DNA of 64,000 nt from Fimenecus sp045532175. GTDB lineage: Bacteria > Bacillota > Clostridia > Oscillospirales > Acutalibacteraceae. The notes under the pieces are model-generated. The model did no database searches. It was given only the letters and a program-made list of their open reading frames with translations, and was not told the DNA's origin. The position numbers and the translations under genes were made by a program. Position 1 is the stretch's first letter, and each line of letters begins with the position of its first letter. This document shows positions 41,483-50,107 of the stretch, in pieces. The stretch is from positions 1 to 64,000 of the forward strand of contig JAZSFK010000003.1 in NCBI GenBank assembly GCA_045532175.1, read 5' to 3'.

Positions 41483-43432
41483 ATGCGCAATCTTGTTGTT
41501 AAGAAAAATGAATTACTTTTAATGCGATACACGGAACTTATTCGCATTACACCTTGTGGGAATAATGCAATCCGTTTTCAGTCTTTTCCCGATTGTCAGG
41601 TAATAGACGAAAACTATACTCTTATGCCACGTGATGCAGAGGCTCAAATAGAAGAATTTGATAACTACGCGACCCTCACTTGTGGCACATTAAAGGTTAA
41701 AATCGAAGAAAACGGAAAACTCACTTTCTATGCAAACGGAAAGAAAATTATTGAGGAAAAACCTGAACTGACATTCAACAGCAATTTCCGACATTTTGAT
41801 AACAAAGGTAGTGGCCTTTGGACGGCTCGTGTGACCTTTGAGCCAAATAAAAACGAGCATTTCTTCGGTCTTGGTCACTCTTGGGACAATGAATTTGACC
41901 TTAAAGGCTCGTCAATTGACATTCGTAATGTGAATGCAAAATGCACTATTCCTTATGTTTATTCATCATTGGGTTATGGTTTTATCTGGAACAATCCATC
42001 AACAGGTCTTTGTGAACTCTCAAACAATCGTACACGTTGGAGCAGCGATTGTTGCAAGTTTATGGACTTTGTTGTTATGGCAGGTAGACCTAAAGAGGTT
42101 TGTACAACTCTTGCAGATTTAACAGGCTATGCACCCAAAATGCCTGCTTGGGCAACAGGTTTCTGGCAGAGCAGACTCCGTTATGAAACCCAAGAAGAAT
42201 TACTTTCCGTTGCTCGTAAATACAAGGAATTAGGTATTCCGCTTTCTGCAATTATTGCTGACTACTTTCATTGGACTGAGCAAGGCGACTACAAATTTGA
42301 CCCAAAATATTGGCCTGACGTTAAGGCTATGGCAGATGAACTCCACCAAATGAACACAAAACTCATTGTGTCCATGTGGCCTACAATAAATGGTGGTAGC
42401 GAAAACTATCACTATATGCGAAGCAATAATATGCTCATGCGCACCACACGTGGGCCTGACAGAGTTTTTGATTTTTACGGTTGGCAGAATGAAATTGATG
42501 TTACAAACCCTGCTACAAGGGAGTATGTTTGGAGCAAATTAAAGGAAAATTACATTGATAACGGCGTTGATGCTCTTTGGTTTGATGAGGCGGAGCCTGA
42601 AATCCATCCCGAACACTTTGATAATCTTATATGGTACAAAGGTCGTGCCGATATGGTGGGACTTCTTTATCCTTATTACTACTCAAAAATGGCGTATGAC
42701 GGTTTTAAGTCCATTGGCAGAGATGACATAATCACTCTTACTCGTTGTGCATATTTAGGCAGTCAGAAATTTGCATCCCTTGTATGGTCGGGCGACATTG
42801 AATCTACATTCGAAAGTCTTGCTCATCAAGTCAAAGCGGGACTTAATATGGCTATGTGTGGTATTCCTTGGTGGAATACTGATATTGGTGGTTTCTATGG
42901 GGCAGACATCACAAGCGACTATTTCAAAGAGCTTATTGTCCGGTGGTTTCAGTTTGGACTTTTCAGCCCTGTTATGCGTCTTCACGGTTCACGAAATCGC
43001 CATTTCGAGCCAACTCCGGGACTTAAAGAGCCAAGTGGTGACCCAAATGAAATCTGGAGTTTTGGTGACGAGAATTTCGAAATTCTTAAAAATCTCATTT
43101 TCATCCGTGAGAAGTTAAGACCGTACATTCAAAAGCAAATGGATGTTGCAAGTGAAAAGGGTTATCCTGTAATGCGACCAATGTTTTTTGAATATCCTGA
43201 CGACGAGATGTGTTATACACTTGACAGTCAGTATATGTTCGGTGACGACATTATCTTCGCACCGATTGTTGAACAAGGTCAAACCACAAAAACTGTTTAC
43301 ATACCTGACGGTGAGTGGGTTTTAACAAAAGATAAAAAAGTTTATACAAAAGGAACTTATGAAATTACAGCAAATATTGACGAATTTATCGCTTTTGCAA
43401 AAGTAGGTTCGGATGTAATTAAGTGTTTTTGA
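41483..43432 (+). CDS. glycoside hydrolase family 31 (alpha-xylosidase/alpha-glucosidase type)
   Basis: A 649-residue cytoplasmic enzyme (no signal peptide). Family 31 landmarks: an N-terminal galactose-mutarotase-like domain with FFGLGHSWD, the nucleophile D368 in WFDEAEPE, the acid/base D438 in WSGDIEST, and MRLHGSR. The WxDxxEPE form of the nucleophile motif is the one seen in alpha-xylosidase-like subgroups, so alpha-xylosidase or related activity on imported oligosaccharides is likely. ATG 41483 has GAGGA 6 bases upstream; ATG 41477 would have no spacing. It shares an operon with a DUF4434 gene 12 bases downstream. Confidence 0.92.
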   Translation: MRNLVVKKNELLLMRYTELIRITPCGNNAIRFQSFPDCQVIDENYTLMPRDAEAQIEEFDNYATLTCGTLKVKIEENGKLTFYANGKKIIEEKPELTFNSNFRHFDNKGSGLWTARVTFEPNKNEHFFGLGHSWDNEFDLKGSSIDIRNVNAKCTIPYVYSSLGYGFIWNNPSTGLCELSNNRTRWSSDCCKFMDFVVMAGRPKEVCTTLADLTGYAPKMPAWATGFWQSRLRYETQEELLSVARKYKELGIPLSAIIADYFHWTEQGDYKFDPKYWPDVKAMADELHQMNTKLIVSMWPTINGGSENYHYMRSNNMLMRTTRGPDRVFDFYGWQNEIDVTNPATREYVWSKLKENYIDNGVDALWFDEAEPEIHPEHFDNLIWYKGRADMVGLLYPYYYSKMAYDGFKSIGRDDIITLTRCAYLGSQKFASLVWSGDIESTFESLAHQVKAGLNMAMCGIPWWNTDIGGFYGADITSDYFKELIVRWFQFGLFSPVMRLHGSRNRHFEPTPGLKEPSGDPNEIWSFGDENFEILKNLIFIREKLRPYIQKQMDVASEKGYPVMRPMFFEYPDDEMCYTLDSQYMFGDDIIFAPIVEQGQTTKTVYIPDGEWVLTKDKKVYTKGTYEITANIDEFIAFAKVGSDVIKCF

Positions 43433-43444
43433 TAGAGGTGTAAA

Positions 43445-44389
43445 ATGAACAGAAAAATTGATGGAACTTTTTTTGAGTTTCACCATCACAATAATCCGGA
43501 GGGAAAATACTGGAATCCCGCCATTGATAGTTTCAAAGCAGAACAATGGCGACAGAAAATACGTGAAATTTCTTCATTGGGTATGGAGTATGTTGTTGTT
43601 ATGGCAACGGCACTTTACGAAAAATGTTACTTTAAATCTTCAGTTTTCCCATTTGCGGATATGCCTTGTGCTGACCCCCTTGAGGAATTGCTTTGCGAAG
43701 CCGACATTCAAGGTGTTAAAGTGTTTTTAGGCAACGGATTTTACGGTGACTGGCGAAAAGCCAATGAGAATATTACAAATAAAGAAGTAATTGACCGTTC
43801 ATTCAGGGCTATGGAGGAAATCACCGAGCTTTATTCCCATCACAAAAGCTTTTACGGGTGGTATTTTCCTGATGAAACCTGTATAATTCTAAAATATTCA
43901 AGGGATTTTATGAATTATGTAAATCTTTGCTCCGCTCGTTGTCATTTGCTTACACCGGATAAAAAGACGCTTATTGCGCCGTATGGTACAAATCTTGTGT
44001 GGGCAAACAATAAGTTTGTTCGTCAACTTACAGAACTTGATGTGGACTTTATTGCTTATCAGGACGAGGTTGGCGTAAAAAAGACAAAGGTGGACAGAAC
44101 TAAGCGACTTTTTGAGAAACTGAGAATTGCCCATGATAAGGCAGGGCGTTCAGAACTTTGGGCAGATATTGAGCTTTTTGATTTTGAAGGTATGGTTTAC
44201 AAAAGTGCATTGATTCCTGCACCGTTTGAACGGATTAAAAAGCAGATTGAAAATGTTGCACCCTATGTTGATAAAATTCTCGGTTATCAGTATTTAGGAC
44301 TTATGAATCCAAATGATTCCAATGCTTTTGCAGGACATTCACAGTCAACAGCACTTTTTGAAAAGTATAAAGAATACATAGAAAAATAA
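43445..44389 (+). CDS. DUF4434-domain TIM-barrel protein, putative glycoside hydrolase
   Basis: A 314-residue soluble protein. The N-terminus IDGTFFEFHHHNN and the EQWRQKIREISSLGMEYVVV segment fit the DUF4434 family, a predicted glycosidase-like TIM barrel. Possible active-site acids lie in GWYFPDET (about residue 142-149) and in AYQDEVG. A GAGGTG site precedes ATG 43445. Placement after GH31 suggests joint work on a glycan. Activity is not known. Confidence 0.75.
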   Translation: MNRKIDGTFFEFHHHNNPEGKYWNPAIDSFKAEQWRQKIREISSLGMEYVVVMATALYEKCYFKSSVFPFADMPCADPLEELLCEADIQGVKVFLGNGFYGDWRKANENITNKEVIDRSFRAMEEITELYSHHKSFYGWYFPDETCIILKYSRDFMNYVNLCSARCHLLTPDKKTLIAPYGTNLVWANNKFVRQLTELDVDFIAYQDEVGVKKTKVDRTKRLFEKLRIAHDKAGRSELWADIELFDFEGMVYKSALIPAPFERIKKQIENVAPYVDKILGYQYLGLMNPNDSNAFAGHSQSTALFEKYKEYIEK

Positions 44390-44421
44390 ACTGCAAATCT
44401 AAATGGCATCGGAGTTAAAAA

Positions 44422-45144
44422 ATGGCAAAAGCACCAATAAAGAATAGAATAAGGGAAGAAATACTCTGGCTTTTACTTTGTAAGCATTGCCGTTATTGCA
44501 GAAATCTTATAACAAAGAGTGAGGAAACCTGTAAAGATTGTAGTGAGAATTTGCCGATTATTGAAGGTGAAAGGTGTAAATTTTGCGGAGCTGAAAAAAG
44601 TAGATGCGACTGCAAAAAGCGTAAAAACAGATTTGACGGAATAACTGCACCCTATTATTATGAAGGGAAAATAGCGGAATGCATAAGAATGTTTAAGTTT
44701 GACGGAAGAGAATTTTATGGTAAAAATCTTGCAAAGGATATGGCAGATTGTGTCTTACGAGATTTTAAGGGGATAGATTTTGACTTGATTTGTTATGTGC
44801 CGTTTACAAGACAGCAACAAAGACGAAGAAAGTACAATCAAAGCATGATTCTTGCAAAGGAATTGTCAGGATTACTTAATATTCCGATGGAAGGTGTTTT
44901 GATAAAATTATTTGAAAACCAAACCCAACACACATTAAATTCAATTAACCGCACGGGAAATGTTTTTGGTGTATATGATGTCTGCGGGAATGTAAAGGAT
45001 AAGAAGATTTTGCTGGTTGACGACATTAAAACAACAGGAGCAACTCTGGATTCCTGCACACAGATTTTAAAAATACGAGGAGCACAAAAAGTGTATTGTG
45101 TTACAGCGGCACTTAGCGGAAAGAAAGATGAAAAGACGGAGTAA
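44422..45144 (+). CDS. comFC: ComFC-like phosphoribosyltransferase
   Basis: A 240-residue protein of the ComF family with two N-terminal zinc-finger cysteine pairs (CRYC, CKDC) and a further CKFC...CDC set. The C-terminal phosphoribosyltransferase motif is LLVDDIKTTGAT. The homologue is needed for DNA uptake in competent bacteria; ComFA is not visible here. Other functions cannot be ruled out. Confidence 0.9.
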   Translation: MAKAPIKNRIREEILWLLLCKHCRYCRNLITKSEETCKDCSENLPIIEGERCKFCGAEKSRCDCKKRKNRFDGITAPYYYEGKIAECIRMFKFDGREFYGKNLAKDMADCVLRDFKGIDFDLICYVPFTRQQQRRRKYNQSMILAKELSGLLNIPMEGVLIKLFENQTQHTLNSINRTGNVFGVYDVCGNVKDKKILLVDDIKTTGATLDSCTQILKIRGAQKVYCVTAALSGKKDEKTE

Positions 45145-45158
45145 ATCCGTCTTTTTTG
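45132..45158 (+). terminator. Rho-independent terminator
   Basis: AAGACGG/CCGTCTT stem overlapping the comFC stop, then a T-run. Confidence 0.8.
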
Positions 45159-45192
45159 TTTATACTATTTATAAAAAGAAAGGGGAATTATT

Positions 45193-45627
45193 ATGATTGA
45201 ACAAGATACAATAAAATTGCTTCGAGAGTGTGATGCAGGGGTTAAAATGGGTGTTTCATCCATTGATGATGTGATGAAATATGTAAAATCCGAAAAACTC
45301 AGAAAAATACTCTGTGATAATCGTGAAGAGCATTGTAAGCTTGATAAGGAATTACAGGAGTTACTTGATAATTATCACGATGACGGTAAAGAGCCGAATC
45401 CAATGGCAAAGGGTATGTCTTGGATGAAAACAAATGTGAAACTTGTAATAAATGAGTCAGACCACACAATTGCAGATTTAATGACTGATGGTTGTAATAT
45501 GGGTGTAAAATCACTTAATATGTACCTTAATCAATATGCTGCTGCGGATGAGAAGTCCAAGGATATATGCAAGAGGCTTATAAACCTTGAAGAAGATTTA
45601 ATCATTCAGATGCGACAGTTTTTATAG
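45193..45627 (+). CDS. helical-bundle protein, conserved hypothetical
   Basis: A 144-residue protein, nearly all alpha-helical by pattern. It resembles ferritin-like or DUF2383-type four-helix proteins: repeated amphipathic segments DTIKLLRECDAGVKMG, REEHCKLDKELQELL and a C-terminal LINLEEDLIIQMRQFL. No clear metal-ligand pair is established. An AAGGGGA site precedes ATG 45193. Function unknown. Confidence 0.75.
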   Translation: MIEQDTIKLLRECDAGVKMGVSSIDDVMKYVKSEKLRKILCDNREEHCKLDKELQELLDNYHDDGKEPNPMAKGMSWMKTNVKLVINESDHTIADLMTDGCNMGVKSLNMYLNQYAAADEKSKDICKRLINLEEDLIIQMRQFL

Positions 45628-45679
45628 TGCAGGAATATCAATCCACGCTTTGTCATAAATTATGATGAGGGGTGATATT

Positions 45680-46150
45680 TTGAAATTAGAATGGAAAAAA
45701 TTGTTGATTTGCATAGCGATACCCTTGGCGGTAGGCGGACTTTCAGCTTTGATTACCTCGGGAAATATGGACTTGTACACCGAAATAGAGCAACCGGCAT
45801 TAGCGCCTCCGGGGTGGCTTTTTCCCGTGGTATGGACTGTTCTTTATGTCTTAATGGGTATTGCTTTATACCTTGTGGTCATAACCAGAACAAGAGAGGA
45901 TAAAAGAAACGCAATAGTAAGTTTTGGAGTACAGTTGTTTTTTAATTTCTTCTGGTCAATTATCTTCTTTAATGCAAGAGCATTTCTTTTCGCTTTCGTA
46001 TGGTTGATTTTCCTGTGGTTGGCAATAATTGCAAACATCTATTTCTTTTATAAAATCAACAAAAATGCAGGAAAACTTTTAATTCCACACCTTATATGGG
46101 TAACCTTTGCGGGGTATCTTAATTTGGCAATATTTCTTTTAAACAAATAA
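45680..46150 (+). CDS. tspO: TspO/MBR-family membrane protein
   Basis: A 156-residue five-helix membrane protein related to the translocator protein that binds porphyrins and sterols. The family motifs APPGWLFPVVWTVLYVLMGIALY (seen as PPGWLFPVVWTVLYVLMG) and QLFFNFFWS are present. The start is probably TTG 45680: GAGGGGTG lies 6 bases upstream, and family members begin near this point. An ATG at 45662 is the alternative but lacks a ribosome-binding site. The bacterial role is unsettled. Confidence 0.88.
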   Translation: MKLEWKKLLICIAIPLAVGGLSALITSGNMDLYTEIEQPALAPPGWLFPVVWTVLYVLMGIALYLVVITRTREDKRNAIVSFGVQLFFNFFWSIIFFNARAFLFAFVWLIFLWLAIIANIYFFYKINKNAGKLLIPHLIWVTFAGYLNLAIFLLNK

Positions 46151-46182
46151 AAAAGCAGGGCTTGAAACCCTGCTTTTAATTT
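46150..46182. terminator. bidirectional terminator
   Basis: AAAAGCAGGG/CCCTGCTTTT stem between converging tspO and the GH16 gene. Confidence 0.88.
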
Positions 46183-47083
46183 ATTTATACTGATAAACTC
46201 TTACATAGTCAACAATGAATTCAGCGGTATCACCGGGTTCCATATTCATTTTCCCTGTGCCGTGACGGTCAGCATTTGCAATACCGTTTTCACCCGCAAC
46301 CTCACAAGAAAGTATGAGATATTCGGGATTCTGACTTACCCCACCTGTGGAAAGTCTTCCTGTTTCAACGCCGTTGATGTAGAAAATATATTCGTTTTCA
46401 TTCCACTCAAGACCGTATGTATTAAATTCTTCATAAGGGTTATTCGCAAACCATTTGCCGATACTGTCACCTTTGTGGTCAACACCATAACCGTCGTAGT
46501 GGATACCGCTTACGACAGCATCGCCGGCACCCCACCATACATCCTTGTAGTACATGGATTCGAAAATATCAACCTCGGTACCATCTTTTCCGCTACCGTC
46601 AACATTTGAAACACCATCATTCATCATCCAGAACGCAGACCACATACCTGTTGATTTTGGAAGAATGCATCTGCATTCAAAATAGCCATAAGTCCACTCA
46701 TATTTGCCTCGTGTTTCGATACAACCTGTGTACCAACCCGATTTGTAGTCATCAAAGTTTATTTTGTCGTGCCATTTATCATAGTAGTAGTTTTCCAACG
46801 GCTCATCAAAATAAGCAGTGGTAATCACAAGATTTCCGTCTTTTACACTTACCATATCCTCGTGCCAGAAACCGCCTTTTCTTTCGGTTTCCCACCAAGG
46901 ATAATACCATTTTGCTGTATCGAGTTTGTCACCGTCAAACTCGTCGGACCAAACAAGCTCAAAACGAGTATCAAGCTCTAAATTCTGCCCTTGTGGAATG
47001 GCCGGTAAACTTAATTTCTGCGGAAGAGAGGGAGAAATTATCATAAGTACCGCTACCAATGTTCTTATAATTCTTGAAAACAT
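46181..47083 (-). CDS. secreted glycoside hydrolase family 16 (beta-glucanase type)
   Basis: A 300-residue exported enzyme with an N-terminal signal/anchor (about 1-22). The catalytic motif is EVDIFE, with E170 as nucleophile, D172, and E175 as acid/base. WSDEFDG and FWMMNDG are typical of laminarinase/lichenase-like GH16. A single domain with no carbohydrate-binding module. It begins 12 bases after the large GH39-like gene, so both are likely one transcript. Likely substrate: beta-1,3/1,4-glucan, from family knowledge. Confidence 0.93.
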   Translation of the reverse strand: MFSRIIRTLVAVLMIISPSLPQKLSLPAIPQGQNLELDTRFELVWSDEFDGDKLDTAKWYYPWWETERKGGFWHEDMVSVKDGNLVITTAYFDEPLENYYYDKWHDKINFDDYKSGWYTGCIETRGKYEWTYGYFECRCILPKSTGMWSAFWMMNDGVSNVDGSGKDGTEVDIFESMYYKDVWWGAGDAVVSGIHYDGYGVDHKGDSIGKWFANNPYEEFNTYGLEWNENEYIFYINGVETGRLSTGGVSQNPEYLILSCEVAGENGIANADRHGTGKMNMEPGDTAEFIVDYVRVYQYK

Positions 47084-47095
47084 ATTTTTACCTCA

Positions 47096-49606
47096 TTAGT
47101 TACAAATATCATTTATTGTCACAGAGAAAATATACGGAGCATAAGTATCTTTGTTGTTGAATTTAACAGAACCGTCATTTGTGAATGTGATTGTGTTTTC
47201 ACCCTCTTTAAGTGTGATGTTCATTGTAACGGTTTTAACGGTGTTCCAACTGTATGTATTTCTGCACCAGACATTTTGTTTTTCACCATTTACATCAACA
47301 GTGATAAATCTTTCAACAAGGTCAACATTGTAACTATGAACTCCACCCTCGTCATTGTTTGAATAGAAAATTGTCATTCTGTAATTTCCCGCTTTTGGTG
47401 CATTCACCTTGAAACTTGCCGAGCCACCATTACAGGAGATGTTTTCAATATGTCCGTTAACAATTGTTGCACCGTCGGAGAGTGTCATATTATCAGCGGA
47501 AACAGAAACATTGAAATTCTTGCTATCAGTAACCTTTATTGTGCAATTAACTGTATCTGCAGATTCGAAATCAATGTAGTTAAGACCTTTTCTTAAATAA
47601 ACTATACTGTTACCATCGGTGTAAGCAGATGCGCTGTCAATGCTGAAGTTTGCAGAAACATTTGCAGTCATATTATAAAATCCGTCATAAGGGGCAATTG
47701 CAAGGAATGATTTTGTGTTTTCATTTGTACGGTCAGAATCGTGTAAAAGTGAAATTTCATTTACATCTTCGTGACGACGTACAAGCATACTGTCAAGGAC
47801 GAAAGTACCGTCACCGTGAGCAAAAGTGATGCTGTGCTCACCCTTTGAGAGATAACGGACGAATGTCATTTTATCGGTATATTCGCTCTTTATTGTGTTG
47901 GGGAAATAAACATCACTTGTAACTCCGTCAAGAGTCATAATTGCCCTTGCATCAACCCGGTCAGCAGGTTTGTTGCCGTCATTGGATTTACCGAAAATTA
48001 CGGACAAATCATAGTATCCGTCTTTTTCTACGGAGAAATTAACGGTTACGCTGTCACCATCGTTCTCAAGTCCGCCAACCATACCCTGCAATTCGCCTGT
48101 TGTGGCATAAGCACTGTCATAGGTGTATGTGCCGCCTTGACGGATACCGTGTTCAAACTCGTATCTTACAGGCAGATTATCGTTATAAAAATCTGCCTTG
48201 CCATCCTCGGCAGGGGTAATTGTAATGTGGTAAACGGCAGTTTTATCGGGATTTTCAATATCCACACGAAGTTTACCTAATGAAACTCTGTCCGTATATT
48301 CTGCAACAAGGGTAGGAGAGTTTACAATACCGCTTAATCCTTCATAGCAGACACTTTCAATTCTGACATTAACCTTTTTGCCGAGATTCGTTTCGTCAAG
48401 ATTTTTAAGACTTACATAACTGTCATAATCAAAGCCACCACAAATTACAGTAATCTCGTTTTTGTCAGTATTCATTGATGAAAGACCGTTGAAATACTTG
48501 TAATGGAATCTGTCATATCCATATTTAATGGCATTTTCAAAATCTGAATGAGCAATATCAATAATCTTTGAATTCAGAAGATAACCCTCCATGTCCGCAT
48601 ACCAACGGAAAAGCCACCAGTTTGAGTTTGGGCTGTTGTTGTCGGCAACGGTATCATTCAGGTTGTTTGCCAATCTCCAATATGCGGCATTTGCATAAGC
48701 ACCTGAATGTTCAATTGCAGAGATATATTTAACCATGTCTGCAGGTGCACCACATTCATACATTGTGCCATATTCAGTAACTATAATCGGTATATCCTCT
48801 ATATCCATATCGTCTTCAAGCTCACGGTAGGCATCAACGTGGTCCTGCCAGTAGTAAGAGGAAAATTCACCTAATTCGTGATAAATCATAATATCGGGCA
48901 TACAGTTATTTTTCTGACAGTATGTAAGGAAGTGTTCCAATTCATAAAGGTCAAAGTCACAATATCCCGGGCCACCAATTACAGCATCAGGGTCAATGGA
49001 ACGAACAAGGTCATAGGTTTCTTTCCAAGCCTCATAAAATCGGAATTTTGCTTCGTCGTCATACATAAGCCATGTGCCGTCAGGGGATGGTGTACCAAAC
49101 CATACAGCGTTGTCGGTTTCGTTGTAAAGGCAATAAACAAGTCTGTCGGCATAATCAGTCTGCACAAGTTTTTTTACCGCTTCTTCAACCTGTGGTAAAA
49201 ATCTTTCACGGACAAAAGCCATACTGTCATAGTTGCCTGTTGCACGGATATCCATAATTTCCTGGTGACAATAATACCAAGTGTCAAAGCAATCCTGCAT
49301 ATAAACAGTAATGTAATCACATTTATCGAGGACAGGTGCTACGTGGTCAACATCACCTATTGGATGCTGAAGTCCGTCAATAACCTTCTGCGAAATACTG
49401 CCGACGTCAATGCTTTCTACAACTGCACTATCGGGTACTCCGTTTTCCGCCACACCATAGAGGTATCCTGATGCTCTGTTTGAAACCTCGCCAAGATAGG
49501 ACTCAGCATCAATTTCCAATGTAGGACGGAAACAGTACGGAAGACCCTCCAAAGCCATTGACATAACTGTTACAAAACTCAAAATCAAACTAAAAATTTT
49601 AACCAT
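47096..49606 (-). CDS. large secreted GH39/clan A-like glycosidase with C-terminal binding modules
   Basis: An 836-residue exported protein (signal peptide about 1-19). The catalytic barrel (about 35-430) has YNETDN with E163 as acid/base and VTEYGTM with E278 as nucleophile, a clan GH-A arrangement most like GH39. After a beta-sandwich region, two modules with CBM35/CBM6-like features follow: about 487-615 (RYEFEHG...FVLDSMLVRR) and about 700-836 (GYYDL/NYRMTIFYSN, INDICN end). GH39 enzymes act on xylan or related glycans. The ribosome-binding site (TTGGTGA) is weak. It is followed by the GH16 gene. Confidence 0.85.
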   Translation of the reverse strand: MVKIFSLILSFVTVMSMALEGLPYCFRPTLEIDAESYLGEVSNRASGYLYGVAENGVPDSAVVESIDVGSISQKVIDGLQHPIGDVDHVAPVLDKCDYITVYMQDCFDTWYYCHQEIMDIRATGNYDSMAFVRERFLPQVEEAVKKLVQTDYADRLVYCLYNETDNAVWFGTPSPDGTWLMYDDEAKFRFYEAWKETYDLVRSIDPDAVIGGPGYCDFDLYELEHFLTYCQKNNCMPDIMIYHELGEFSSYYWQDHVDAYRELEDDMDIEDIPIIVTEYGTMYECGAPADMVKYISAIEHSGAYANAAYWRLANNLNDTVADNNSPNSNWWLFRWYADMEGYLLNSKIIDIAHSDFENAIKYGYDRFHYKYFNGLSSMNTDKNEITVICGGFDYDSYVSLKNLDETNLGKKVNVRIESVCYEGLSGIVNSPTLVAEYTDRVSLGKLRVDIENPDKTAVYHITITPAEDGKADFYNDNLPVRYEFEHGIRQGGTYTYDSAYATTGELQGMVGGLENDGDSVTVNFSVEKDGYYDLSVIFGKSNDGNKPADRVDARAIMTLDGVTSDVYFPNTIKSEYTDKMTFVRYLSKGEHSITFAHGDGTFVLDSMLVRRHEDVNEISLLHDSDRTNENTKSFLAIAPYDGFYNMTANVSANFSIDSASAYTDGNSIVYLRKGLNYIDFESADTVNCTIKVTDSKNFNVSVSADNMTLSDGATIVNGHIENISCNGGSASFKVNAPKAGNYRMTIFYSNNDEGGVHSYNVDLVERFITVDVNGEKQNVWCRNTYSWNTVKTVTMNITLKEGENTITFTNDGSVKFNNKDTYAPYIFSVTINDICN

Positions 49607-49620
49607 TATTTCACCAACTT

Positions 49621-49670
49621 AAATCAGTATAACAAAATGATACCAAAAACTGATTTGCATTACAATGCAA
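49621..49670. repeat. overlapping inverted repeats upstream of the GH39-like gene
   Basis: AAATCAGT (49621-49628) pairs with ACTGATTT (49649-49656), and the perfect palindrome TTGCATT-AC-AATGCAA occupies 49655-49670. They lie between the divergent GH39-like gene and the hyd leader. A repressor site is possible but unproven. Confidence 0.4.
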
Positions 49671-49686
49671 TAATGACAATTTTATC

Positions 49687-49715
49687 TTTACAGTTACAAA
49701 AAAATATGCTAAAAT
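49687..49715 (+). promoter_or_regulatory. sigma-A promoter upstream of the hyd maturation genes
   Basis: TTTACA (49687-49692), 17-base spacer, TAAAAT (49710-49715). Confidence 0.65.
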
Positions 49716-49721
49716 ATATAT

Positions 49722-49834
49722 GACCTGACATGAAGACGCTTTTGCTTCCGGATGAAAGGTGTAATGTATAAATAAAATACTGCACTTATAAATTATCGGT
49801 ACAATATCTTCACAGGGGTATTGTACCGTTTTTG
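49722..49834 (+). ncRNA. structured leader or small RNA ending in an intrinsic terminator
   Basis: About 110 bases between the promoter and the ribosome-binding site of the first hyd gene. A short GAAG/CTTC hairpin lies near 49732-49748. A longer hairpin pairs AGGTGTAATGTAT with ATACTGCACTT (49757-49788). A terminator hairpin CGGTACAATA/TATTGTACCG (49797-49828) is followed by TTTTTG. Either an attenuator controlling the operon or a free-standing small RNA fits. No known riboswitch motif was recognised. Confidence 0.5.
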
Positions 49835-49849
49835 TTTTGAGGTGATAAT

Positions 49850-50107
49850 ATGGAAACTCGTATTGCAGTTATGGGAATTATAGTTGAGAATATGGAGTCA
49901 GTTGAACTTCTCAATGCCATTCTTCACGATTACGGCGAGTATATTGTGGGCAGAATGGGAATTCCCTACAGAAAAAAGAATGTTAATATAGTAAGTATCG
50001 CAGTTGACGCACCGCAGGATATGATTTCCGCTTTGTCGGGAAAAATCGGCAAAATAGACGGTGTCAGCGTTAAAACTGCGTACTCAAATGTGATTACAAA
50101 TGAATGA
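49850..50107 (+). CDS. TM1266-type iron-only hydrogenase system regulator
   Basis: An 85-residue ACT-like/NikR-C-like domain protein (TM1266 family), typically encoded with [FeFe]-hydrogenase genes. The MGIIVEN motif and the GEYIVGRMGIPYRKKNVNIVSI-type segment (seen as GEYIVGRMGIPYR) match. No DNA-binding domain is present. GAGGTG precedes ATG 49850 and the end overlaps hydE by 8 bases. Confidence 0.9.
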   Translation: METRIAVMGIIVENMESVELLNAILHDYGEYIVGRMGIPYRKKNVNIVSIAVDAPQDMISALSGKIGKIDGVSVKTAYSNVITNE

